DNA from: Mesorhizobium sp. B2-3-4
GTDB lineage: Bacteria; Pseudomonadota; Alphaproteobacteria; Rhizobiales; Rhizobiaceae
Direction of reading: 5' to 3'
DNA length: 64,000 bases
NCBI RefSeq assembly: GCF_006442315.1
Contig: NZ_VFVY01000002.1
Span: 372,001 to 436,000 of the forward strand
Positions 54,971-64,000 of this stretch are shown in pieces. Both the position numbers and the translations under genes were made by a program. Every line of letters begins with the position of its first letter. Position 1 is the first letter of the stretch. The notes below the pieces were generated by a model. That model worked only from the letters and a program-made list of their open reading frames with translations, had not been told where the DNA came from and ran no database searches.

Positions 54971-55130
54971 ATTGATAGCAGCTTCCGGCGCCGCCGTCCA
55001 CAACCGGCTTTGGCGGCTCTGCAAGGCGGATTGTCGTGCCGGTCTCGCATTTCTTTTTGGTAAGGCCAGTTCAGATTCTGCTTGCGGCCTAAACCAATCG
55101 GCGCTAGCGTGTAACAAAAGAGCGATAAAT

Positions 55131-55148
55131 TGGCTCAATATTGGTTCA
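55131..55148 (+). promoter_or_regulatory. Operator copy 2, before the FAH-family gene
   Basis: TGGCTCAATATTGGTTCA, ending 11 bases before the start codon of the FAH gene and just ahead of its ribosome site AGGGAGG. It is inverted relative to copy 1. Confidence 0.7.
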
Positions 55149-55159
55149 GGGAGGACTGG

Positions 55160-56038
55160 ATGCGGGTCGCGACTTTCTCGATATCAGGCGAACGTCGCGT
55201 CGGCCTCGTCGACCTGGGCGCGCAGACCGTCGCTCCTTTCGATTTTTCCGTCGAACAGGCCAGGTCCGGCATCCTGGCGCTGATCGAGCGCAACGGCGCC
55301 GGCATTCCGCGCACCCTGTCGCCGATCCCGCTGGCGCAGGTCGAGATCGAAGCGCCGATCCCGCAACCGCGCCGCAACATCTTCTGCGTCGGCAAGAACT
55401 ATCACGAGCATGCCCACGAGTTCGCTCGCTCGGGCTTCGATTCCAGCGCCGGCGCCGGTGCGATCCCCAAGCATCCGATCATCTTTTCCAAAGTGCCGGA
55501 ATCGGTCGTCGCCAACCATGCCAGCGTGCTGATCGATCCCTCGGTCTCGACAGCCATCGACTACGAGGCGGAACTCGCCGTCATCATCGGCAAGGGCGGT
55601 CGCGGCATTTCGCGGGAAAATGCGCTCGACCATGTCTGGGGCTACACCATCGTCAACGACGTCACCGCCCGCGACCTGCAGGGCAAATACAGCCAGTGGC
55701 TGATCGGCAAGTCGCAGGACACGTTCTGCCCGATGGGGCCATGGGCGGTGACCAGGGACGAACTCGACCTGGCGACCGCCGGCATCAGGTGTTTCGTCAA
55801 TGAGGATCTGCGCCAGGATTCCCGCATTTCGTTGCTGATCTTCGACATCCCGACCATCATCGCCACCCTGTCGCAAGGCATCACGCTGAAGCCCGGCGAC
55901 ATCATCGCCACCGGCACGCCGGTCGGCGTCGGCATTGGTTTCGATCCGCCGAAATATCTCAAGGCCGGCGACGTCGTGCGCATCGAGATCGACGGCATCG
56001 GCACGCTGGAAAACCGCTTCGCGGAGCTCGCACGATGA
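55160..56038 (+). CDS. Fumarylacetoacetate hydrolase family protein
   Basis: FAH-fold hydrolase/isomerase/decarboxylase, 292 aa. The metal and active-site blocks are FCVGKNYHEHAHEF, DYEAELAVIIGKGGRGIS (Glu-x-Glu ligands) and GYTIVNDVTARDLQ, then TGTPVGVGIG. ATG 55160 with AGGGAGG 7 bases upstream is preferred over ATG 55130, which would place the operator inside the gene. Relatives cleave or isomerise 2-hydroxy-diene-dioates and acylpyruvates. ATGA overlap to the alpha/beta hydrolase. Confidence 0.85.
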   Translation: MRVATFSISGERRVGLVDLGAQTVAPFDFSVEQARSGILALIERNGAGIPRTLSPIPLAQVEIEAPIPQPRRNIFCVGKNYHEHAHEFARSGFDSSAGAGAIPKHPIIFSKVPESVVANHASVLIDPSVSTAIDYEAELAVIIGKGGRGISRENALDHVWGYTIVNDVTARDLQGKYSQWLIGKSQDTFCPMGPWAVTRDELDLATAGIRCFVNEDLRQDSRISLLIFDIPTIIATLSQGITLKPGDIIATGTPVGVGIGFDPPKYLKAGDVVRIEIDGIGTLENRFAELAR

Positions 56039-56814
56039 CCACGGTGACTGTTGGCCAGGTCGTTGCCGAAACCGTGGGCGCGGGCGCCGCCGTGGTAATG
56101 ATCCACGGCCTTGGCGGCACCTCGAACATGTTCCAGCCGCAGATGGCGGCGCTGTCGGCCCATCGCGTCATCCGGCTCGACCTGCCGGGTTCGGGCCGCT
56201 CGCCGCGCCCGATCGAACCGCTGACCATCGAAGGCATGAGCGAGGCCGTGATCCGCGCCATGGCCGGCATGGGCGTTGCCTCGGCGCATTTCGTCGGCCA
56301 CTCCATGGGCACCATCGCCTGCCAGCAGATCGCGGCGACGCAGCCCGCGCTGGTCAGGTCGCTCGTCCTGTTCGGGGCTTTGGCCGAGCCGGCGGAGGCG
56401 ACGCGGCAAGGACTGGGCAAGCGGGCGCAACTGGCGCGATCCGGCGGCATGTCCGATATTGCCGACCAGATTGTCGCAAATGCGATCTCGGCGCACAGCA
56501 GGGAGACTTCGCCGGCGGCCGTCGCCTTCGTTCGGGAATCCATCACCCGCCAGGATCCGGAATCCTATGCCCGCACTTGCGAGGCGCTGGCCAAGGCGAC
56601 CGCCGTCGATGCGCGCAAAATTTCAGCGCCGACGCTGCTGGTCACCGGCGACGCCGACACCGTCAATCCGCCCGGCGTCGCCCAGGCGCTTGCCGACAAG
56701 ATCAAGGGCGCCGTATTCTCGTCGATGGATCGGTGCGGGCATTGGGCGACGGTCGAGAGCCCGCGCGAAAGCAGCCAGAAACTGGCCGATTTTTTGAGAC
56801 GGGTTGATAGGTGA
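56035..56814 (+). CDS. Alpha/beta hydrolase
   Basis: Hydrolase of 259 aa similar in layout to 3-oxoadipate enol-lactonases and meta-cleavage hydrolases. The nucleophile is in VGHSMGTIACQQ, oxyanion stretch VMIHGLGGTSNMFQ, acid in VTGDADTVNPP and base in RCGHWATVES. Coupled to the FAH gene, it probably acts on an adjacent step (ester, lactone or C-C bond). Confidence 0.84.
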   Translation: MTTVTVGQVVAETVGAGAAVVMIHGLGGTSNMFQPQMAALSAHRVIRLDLPGSGRSPRPIEPLTIEGMSEAVIRAMAGMGVASAHFVGHSMGTIACQQIAATQPALVRSLVLFGALAEPAEATRQGLGKRAQLARSGGMSDIADQIVANAISAHSRETSPAAVAFVRESITRQDPESYARTCEALAKATAVDARKISAPTLLVTGDADTVNPPGVAQALADKIKGAVFSSMDRCGHWATVESPRESSQKLADFLRRVDR

Positions 56815-56867
56815 GGAATACTGATCGGGCGTAGAACTCATGCGCTCGGCAAGTTGGGAGGCTTGTG

Positions 56868-58196
56868 ATGGCAGACGACAGCTGGAACGGAAACGGTTCG
56901 ACCGGCACGCTGTTCACCAATGTGCGCGTGCTCGACGCCACGGGTGAATACCCCTACACCGGCGAGGTGCTGGTGCAAGGCAACCGCATCAAGCAGATCA
57001 CCAAGGGCTCGTCGCGCTTCGGCTCGTCTTCGTCGTCTTCCTACAGCGGCGGCGCGACGGTTATCGACGGCATGGGCGCGACGCTGATGCCGGGCATGAT
57101 CGACGCGCATCTGCACCTGTCCTGGAACAATGCGCCGGGCATCGACCCCATCCAGATGATGGAGGTCGAGGAGCACATGCTGGTCACCATGGAGATGGCC
57201 AAGCTCGTGCTCGACGCCGGCTTCACCGCCGGCCGGGGTGCCGCCGCCGCCAAGCCGCGCCTCGATGTCGTGGCCAAGAAATTCATCAACCAGGGCCGCT
57301 TCCCCGGACCTCGCTATCTCGCGGCCGGTCCCGAGATCACCACCGTCGGCGGCCTCGGCGATTCCGCGCCCTCGCATATTCCGCATGAGGGCCTGAACCT
57401 CGGCCTTGTCGTCTCCGGGCCTGAGGAAATCCGTCGCACCGTGCGCCAGCTGATCAAATACGGCGTCGACTCCATCAAGCTGAACCTGTCGGGTGAAAGC
57501 ATCACCGGCATGGGCGCCGAGGAGACGCCGATGTCGGAGGAGGAGGTCGCCATGGCCGCTTCCGAGGCGCGCTGCCGCAACAAGGTGCTGTCGGCGCATG
57601 CGCGCTCGTCCGGCTCGGTCAAGCAGTGCGTGCGCCACGGCATCCAGAACATCTACCACGCCTCCTTCGCCGACGAGGAAGCGCTCGACATGCTGGAGGC
57701 GGTAAAGGACAAGCACTTCGTCGCGCCCGGCATCGCCTGGCTGATCAATACCGCGCGCTATGCCGAGCAATGGGGCATCAAGCCGGGCTCGCCGCTGTCG
57801 CTCGAATATGAGCGCGAACTCGAAATGTGCATCGACACGATGAAGAAGATGCACCGGCGCGGCATCCGCGTCTGCATCGGCGGCGATTACGGCTTTGCCT
57901 GGACGCCGCAGGGCACCAATGCCAAAGACATCCAGACCTTCGTCGAAATGCTCGGCTTCTCGCCGATGGAAGCGATCCAGGCCGGCACCAAATATGGCGG
58001 CCAGATCATGAACATGGGCGACGAGCTCGGCCTGATCAAGGAAGGCTACCTTGCCGATATGCTGCTCATCGACGGCGATCCGATCTCCGACGTGCGCATC
58101 CTGCAGGACAAGAACCGCATCCTCGCGATCATGAAGGACGGCAAGTTCCACAAGGCGCCGCGCATCAATGAGCAGCGCCGGCGGCTGACCGCATGA
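56868..58196 (+). CDS. Metal-dependent amidohydrolase
   Basis: Amidohydrolase-superfamily enzyme, 442 aa, related to imidazolonepropionase/prolidase-type proteins. The first metal pair is in MIDAHLHLSW, later His in VLSAHARSSG and NIYHASF, and Asp in GGDYGFAW. A serine run near residues 50-56 (SRFGSSSSSSYSGG) is an unusual low-complexity insert. ATG 56868 follows GGGAGG; the GTG just before is unlikely. ATGA overlap with the LivH gene suggests that the imported compound is its substrate. Confidence 0.82.
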   Translation: MADDSWNGNGSTGTLFTNVRVLDATGEYPYTGEVLVQGNRIKQITKGSSRFGSSSSSSYSGGATVIDGMGATLMPGMIDAHLHLSWNNAPGIDPIQMMEVEEHMLVTMEMAKLVLDAGFTAGRGAAAAKPRLDVVAKKFINQGRFPGPRYLAAGPEITTVGGLGDSAPSHIPHEGLNLGLVVSGPEEIRRTVRQLIKYGVDSIKLNLSGESITGMGAEETPMSEEEVAMAASEARCRNKVLSAHARSSGSVKQCVRHGIQNIYHASFADEEALDMLEAVKDKHFVAPGIAWLINTARYAEQWGIKPGSPLSLEYERELEMCIDTMKKMHRRGIRVCIGGDYGFAWTPQGTNAKDIQTFVEMLGFSPMEAIQAGTKYGGQIMNMGDELGLIKEGYLADMLLIDGDPISDVRILQDKNRILAIMKDGKFHKAPRINEQRRRLTA

Positions 58197-59239
58197 GCCT
58201 GCTCGACCGGCCATCTCAGACGCTTTCGAGCGGCGGCATGACACTGCGGCAAGCCTGGGGTGTCGTCGGCCTGCTTGCGGCTGCGATCCTCGCATGGCTG
58301 GTCTTCGCCGTCTGGCCGGATTGGCTGAACGCGATCCTGATTTCCAAGAAGGCCTTCGTCAGCGCCATCCTCAACGGCATTACGCTGGCCGGCCTCTATT
58401 TCCTGGTCGCAAGCGGTTTCACGCTGATCTTCGGGCTGATGCGCAACGTCAACCTGGCGCATGGCTCGCTCTATCTGCTCGGCGCCTATATCGGCTACGA
58501 GGTCACCAATCGAACCGGCTACTGGCTGCTCGGCGTCGCTGCCGGCTTTGCCGTGCTCGCCATCGTCGGCGTCGTCATGCAGGTCTTCGTCTTCCGCCGC
58601 CTGGAAGGCGACGACCTGCGCCAGACCCTGGTCTCTATCGGCATCTCCATCGTTGCCGCCGACCTGATGCTGGCGGTATGGGCGGGCGGCACCTATCAGA
58701 TCACCACGCCTGAATGGCTCGACGGCGCCTTGACCTTGCCCGTCATCACAGCCGTGCGCTCCAACGGCGCCTCGGTCTTCCTCACCTATCCACTCTACCG
58801 CGTCGTGGTGCTAGCGGCGGCGATCGTCATCGGCGTCGGCCTCTGGCTGATGCTGCACAAGACCCGCGTCGGCATGATGATCCGCGCCGGCGTCGACGAC
58901 CGCGCCATGCTGCAGGCCTCCGGCGTCAACGTGCACGCTGTCTTTGCCATTGTCTTTGCCGTCGGTGCAGGGCTCGCCGGCTTTGCCGGCGTCGTCGGAG
59001 GGTCGGCGCTGTCGGTCGCTCCCGGCGAGGATGTGCGCTACCTCCTGGCTTCGCTGGTGGTGGTCATCGTCGGCGGCATGGGCTCGATCACTGGCGCGGC
59101 CATCGGCGCGCTGCTGATCGGGTTGGCCGAGCAGATCGGCCTCGTCTACTTCCCCACCTACGGCATCGTGCTCACCTTCGTCATCATGGTGGTGACGCTG
59201 GCGGTTCGGCCGCAAGGCATCATGGGGAAGGCAAGATGA
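58193..59239 (+). CDS. Liv-type ABC permease (LivH family)
   Basis: Inner-membrane permease, 348 aa, longer than usual by an N-terminal helix of about 40 residues. LTLIFGLMRNVNLAHGSLYL is expected at the LivH motif (here FTLIFGLMRNVNLAHG), and MIRAGVDDRAMLQASGVNV is the coupling loop. ATGA overlaps both neighbours. Confidence 0.86.
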   Translation: MSLLDRPSQTLSSGGMTLRQAWGVVGLLAAAILAWLVFAVWPDWLNAILISKKAFVSAILNGITLAGLYFLVASGFTLIFGLMRNVNLAHGSLYLLGAYIGYEVTNRTGYWLLGVAAGFAVLAIVGVVMQVFVFRRLEGDDLRQTLVSIGISIVAADLMLAVWAGGTYQITTPEWLDGALTLPVITAVRSNGASVFLTYPLYRVVVLAAAIVIGVGLWLMLHKTRVGMMIRAGVDDRAMLQASGVNVHAVFAIVFAVGAGLAGFAGVVGGSALSVAPGEDVRYLLASLVVVIVGGMGSITGAAIGALLIGLAEQIGLVYFPTYGIVLTFVIMVVTLAVRPQGIMGKAR

Positions 59240-60261
59240 GCCTTGCCATTGCTACCGGCGCCACGACACAGCGAAACTGGCTGGAGAAGCTCGGGCCCGG
59301 CCACATCATCCTTGGCACGGCACTGGTGCTCTATCCGCTGGTGGCCTCGGATTTCTTCCTCACCCAGATCGGTGGTTATTCGCTGATCTTCGGCATGCTC
59401 GGCCTGTCGCTGATGCTGCTCGCGGGCTATGGCGGCATGGTCAGCCTGGCGCAGATCACCGTCGCCGGCATAGCGGCCTATGCCATCGCCATCCTCGGCA
59501 ACGCCAATTCCAACATCCTTGGTCTCGGCTGGCCGTGGTGGCTGGCGGTGATAGCGGCCGTTTTCGCGGCGGCATTGGCTTCGGCCCTGATCGGCTGGAT
59601 CTCGGTGCGCACCGAGGGCATCTACACGATCATGATCACGCTGGCGATCGCCACCGCGACCTACTATTTCGCGCAGCAGAACTACGCCATCTTCAACGGC
59701 CATTCCGGCTATGCCGGCATCCGTGCACCGGCCTTCTGGGGCATAGGCTGGCGTGACGCCAAGCCCTTCTACTATCTCTGCCTCGGTCTGGCCGCGCTGA
59801 CCTACGCGGCGGTGCTCTACGGCTCGCGCTCGACCTTCGGCATGACCTTGCAGGCGATCCGCGACAATCCGCGCCGCATGCGTGCGCTCGGCTACCACGT
59901 CACCGCGCACAAGGTTTTCGCCTGGCTTCTTTCCGGGGTCATCGCCGGACTGGCCGGCGTGCTGCTGGTCTGGTTCAACGGCCGCGTCTCGCCCGGCACC
60001 ATCGGTGTCGATGCGGCGATCGACGTGCTGATCATTGCCGTCATCGGTGGCTTGCGCCACCCGATCGGGCCGTTTCTTGGCGCGCTCGTCGTCGTTCTGA
60101 TGCAGACCTTCGCCATCGACATCGTCGGCGCCGAGCGGTTCAACACGCTGATCGGCATGGTGTTCCTGGTGATCGTCTTCGTCTCGCCGGATGGAATTCT
60201 TGGGTTGTGGGGGAGGATAAAACCGCATCTTGCCCAGGAGTCCTTGCGTCCCGGACCTTAG
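59236..60261 (+). CDS. Liv-type ABC permease (LivM family)
   Basis: Inner-membrane permease, 341 aa. LLAGYGGMVSLAQITVAGIA is the LivM landmark and QAIRDNPRRMRALGYHVTAH the coupling loop. The start overlaps the LivH stop. A hairpin covers its end. Confidence 0.86.
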   Translation: MSLAIATGATTQRNWLEKLGPGHIILGTALVLYPLVASDFFLTQIGGYSLIFGMLGLSLMLLAGYGGMVSLAQITVAGIAAYAIAILGNANSNILGLGWPWWLAVIAAVFAAALASALIGWISVRTEGIYTIMITLAIATATYYFAQQNYAIFNGHSGYAGIRAPAFWGIGWRDAKPFYYLCLGLAALTYAAVLYGSRSTFGMTLQAIRDNPRRMRALGYHVTAHKVFAWLLSGVIAGLAGVLLVWFNGRVSPGTIGVDAAIDVLIIAVIGGLRHPIGPFLGALVVVLMQTFAIDIVGAERFNTLIGMVFLVIVFVSPDGILGLWGRIKPHLAQESLRPGP

Positions 60262-60272
60262 GAGCCGGGACG
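60247..60272 (+). terminator. Hairpin between LivM and binding-protein genes
   Basis: Perfect 8-bp stem CGTCCCGG / CCGGGACG with a 10-base loop, spanning the LivM stop. Inside an operon, so more likely an RNA-stability or partial termination element. Confidence 0.5.
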
Positions 60273-60310
60273 GATGAACCACTGCAAAACCAAATCAACG
60301 GGAGGAAATC

Positions 60311-61558
60311 ATGAGGATGCATAGACGGACATTACTGGCGCTGGCGGTGTTCACCGGGCTCACCGCGCCGTCGATGGCGCTGGCCGCCGACGACACCATC
60401 AAGATCGGCCTGCTCGCCACCTTCGAGGGACCGTTCACGGTGCTGGGCGAGGACGGCGAACGTGGTGCCATGACGGCGATTGCCGAGATGAACGGCACCG
60501 TCGCCGGCAAGAAGATCGAGATCGTCAAGGGATCGTCCGACGCTTCGCCCGACAGCGCCGTGCGCGCCGCGCGCAAGCTGGTCGAGCAGGATGGCGTCAA
60601 GGTGCTCGTCGGTCCGCTGTCGGGCGACGAAGGCATCGCCGTCAAGGACTACGCCAAGACCCAACCCACCGTGACCTTCATCAACGGCACCTCGGCCGCG
60701 CAGGACACGACTTTGCGCGATCCGGCGGAAAACTTCTTCCGCTTCTCGACCGACGGCGCCCAGTGGATGGCCGGCCTCGGCACCTACGCCTTCAAGGACA
60801 AGGGCTACAAGAAGGTCGCCACCGTCGCCGAGGACTATTCATTCCCCTACACGCAGGTGTTCGGCTTCATGGCCGAGTTCTGCAAGGCCGGCGGCCACGT
60901 ACCGTCCAAATCCTGGGTGCCGATCGGCAACAAGGATTTCTCCTCGGTCATCGCCGCCATCCCCGAGGATGTCGACGCGATCTATGTCGCGCTCGGTGGC
61001 GCCGATGCCGTCAATTTCCTGACCCAGTACCAGCAGGGTGGCGGCACCGCGCCGCTGATCGGCGGCTCGATCACCGTCGACCAGACCGTGCTGACCTCGA
61101 AAGGCAAGCTGAAGGACGTGCTGAAGGGCACGCCGTCCGCCGGCCCGACCGCCGACACCAATGACGCGCCGGCATGGAAGGCCTTCGTCGAAGCCTACAA
61201 GAAGCAGCCCGGCGCCTTTCCGTCGCCCTCGCTCTTCGCCCATGGCTACTATGTCGACATGAAGGCGACGCTGCTCGGTCTCGACAAGGTTGGCGGCGAT
61301 GTCTCCGACGGCGGCAAGAAGCTGCGCGAGGCGCTGTCGACGCTGTCCTTCGACACGCCGACCGGCAAGGTGTCGCTCGACAAGAACCGCAACGCCATCG
61401 CCGACATCTTCCTGACCGAAGTCACCGAGGGTTCGGACGGCAATCTCCTCAACAAGCTGGTCAAGGTCGTGCCGCAGGTCAACCAGACGCTCGGCATTCC
61501 CGAAGACGAGTTCATGAAGCTCGGCGCGGTCAACCGCGACAATCCGAGCTGCCCGTAA
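60311..61558 (+). CDS. Liv-type ABC substrate-binding protein
   Basis: Periplasmic receptor, 415 aa, Peripla_BP_6 fold. Signal peptide MRMHRRTLLALAVFTGLTAP with cleavage after MALA; mature part begins IKIGLLATFEGPFTVLGEDG. GGGAGG lies 6 bases before the ATG. Ligand unknown, presumably the amide/ester substrate of the neighbouring hydrolases. Confidence 0.86.
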   Translation: MRMHRRTLLALAVFTGLTAPSMALAADDTIKIGLLATFEGPFTVLGEDGERGAMTAIAEMNGTVAGKKIEIVKGSSDASPDSAVRAARKLVEQDGVKVLVGPLSGDEGIAVKDYAKTQPTVTFINGTSAAQDTTLRDPAENFFRFSTDGAQWMAGLGTYAFKDKGYKKVATVAEDYSFPYTQVFGFMAEFCKAGGHVPSKSWVPIGNKDFSSVIAAIPEDVDAIYVALGGADAVNFLTQYQQGGGTAPLIGGSITVDQTVLTSKGKLKDVLKGTPSAGPTADTNDAPAWKAFVEAYKKQPGAFPSPSLFAHGYYVDMKATLLGLDKVGGDVSDGGKKLREALSTLSFDTPTGKVSLDKNRNAIADIFLTEVTEGSDGNLLNKLVKVVPQVNQTLGIPEDEFMKLGAVNRDNPSCP

Positions 61559-61571
61559 CAGCTGATCCGAA

Positions 61572-62361
61572 GTGAAGCCGCCAGTGACCGAAAGCCTCGC
61601 AGCAAACCGCCTCCAGAGCACCGGCGCCTATGCGCTGGAGCTCGATGGCGTGGCGCGGCATTTCGGGGCGCTGGTGGCGCTCTCGGGCATCACCATGAGG
61701 ATCGCGGCCGGCGAACGGCGCGCGGTCCTCGGCTCCAACGGCGCCGGCAAGACGACGCTCTTCAACGCGGTGACCGGTGACTTCATGCCGACGGCCGGAC
61801 GCATCCGCTTTTTCGGCGAGGACATCACCGACCTGCCGCCGCATGAGCGCATCCGGCGCGGCCTGCGCCGCACCTACCAGATATCGCAATTGTTCAAGGG
61901 CCTCTCGGTCCTCGATTCCATCTTTCTCGCCTGTCGCGGCGTCTCGCGCAGCCGGTTCTCGCTGCTGCGGCCGTCGCCGTCGGACGTCAACATGGCGCAG
62001 GCCGAATCGATCCTCAACGCGGTGCATCTGGAAACCTATCGCGACATGCTGGTGGCGACGCTGAGCCATGGCCAGCAGCGCCAGCTGGAGATCGCGCTGG
62101 CGCTGGCCGGCGCGCCGCGCTTCATCCTGTTCGACGAGCCGGCGGCGGGCCTGTCGCCGACGGAACGCCGCGACCTCGTCGCCATCCTCAACGCGTTGCC
62201 GAAGCACATCGGCTACATCATCATCGAGCACGATCTCGATGTCGCGCTGCGCGTCTCGGAATATGTCTCGATGATGCACAATGGCCGCCTGTTCAAGGAA
62301 GGCACGCCGCAGGAGATCGAGGCCGATCCGGAAGTCCAGGAGATCTATCTCGGGGGCAAGC

Positions 62362-62369
<8 letters not shown>
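61572..62369 (+). CDS. ABC ATPase (LivG family)
   Basis: ATPase, 265 aa. Walker A GSNGAGKTT, signature LSHGQQRQLEIAL, Walker B FILFDEPAAGLSPTE. GTG start at 61572 with no clear ribosome site, so the start is less certain; about 20 residues precede the ABC core. Overlaps the next gene by 8 bases. Confidence 0.84.

Positions 62370-64000
<1,631 letters not shown>

Overview
The window is about 63-65% GC by eye, gene-dense, and organised in long overlapping operons dominated by ABC importers and catabolic enzymes. This fits an alphaproteobacterium of the Rhizobiales, most likely Mesorhizobium or a close relative. Three things support that: a PcaQ/PcaD/C/H/G/B gene order with PcaQ-type operators as described in Sinorhizobium, a RIME-like intergenic palindrome after pobA, and the many Liv/Pot/CUT1-type transporters. 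No rRNA, tRNA, CRISPR array, IS element, phage gene or plasmid origin was seen.

Layout, left to right. (1) 1-7126: a truncated S9 peptidase coupled to a DAO-type FAD oxidoreductase; a LysR regulator; a Rieske oxygenase of the quaternary-amine type; and an acetolactate-synthase-like ThDP enzyme. (2) 7164-16224, minus strand: GNAT acetyltransferase, a MalT-like LuxR regulator, a class II histone-deacetylase-like amidohydrolase, and a urea/amide-type (Urt-like) ABC importer whose binding protein is last. (3) 16402-22162, plus strand: M20 deacylase, APH-type kinase, class III PLP enzyme of the phospho-lyase type, FadR-type regulator and a D-2-hydroxyacid dehydrogenase, all overlapping or nearly so. 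(4) 22179-30449, minus strand: FadR-type regulator, IlvD/Edd aldonate dehydratase, SDR sugar dehydrogenase, AraD1-type lyase and a Pot-type importer, with a divergent aldose 1-epimerase. This looks like non-phosphorylative aldose (L-arabinose-like) catabolism.

(5) 31463-44446: an aromatic (lignin monomer) island. A Liv-type importer matching the protocatechuate transporter PcaMNVWX is followed by a coniferyl-alcohol-dehydrogenase-like SDR and vanillin dehydrogenase. Beyond it lie pcaQ and then pcaDCHGB-pobA, which convert 4-hydroxybenzoate to protocatechuate and on to 3-oxoadipate. pcaQ sits between two mirror-image copies of the same promoter, each with a PcaQ operator, so importer and ring-cleavage operons appear to share one switch. 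The 3-oxoadipate-consuming genes pcaIJF are not in the window.

(6) 44544-54201: two divergent CUT1 sugar importers around a 325-bp control region, a PIG-L deacetylase with an altered active-site motif, a ROK protein without the usual zinc cluster, a HutC-type GntR regulator and a SIS-domain protein. This is probably an amino-sugar or acylated-sugar system. (7) 54265-64000: a divergent FadR-type regulator with a duplicated operator, then an FAH-family enzyme, an alpha/beta hydrolase, an amidohydrolase and a Liv-type importer. The last gene runs off the window and fuses a LivF ATPase to a Tm-1-like (UPF0261) domain. The substrate of this last system is not recognisable. Regions 3, 6 and 7 are the best candidates for undescribed catabolic systems.
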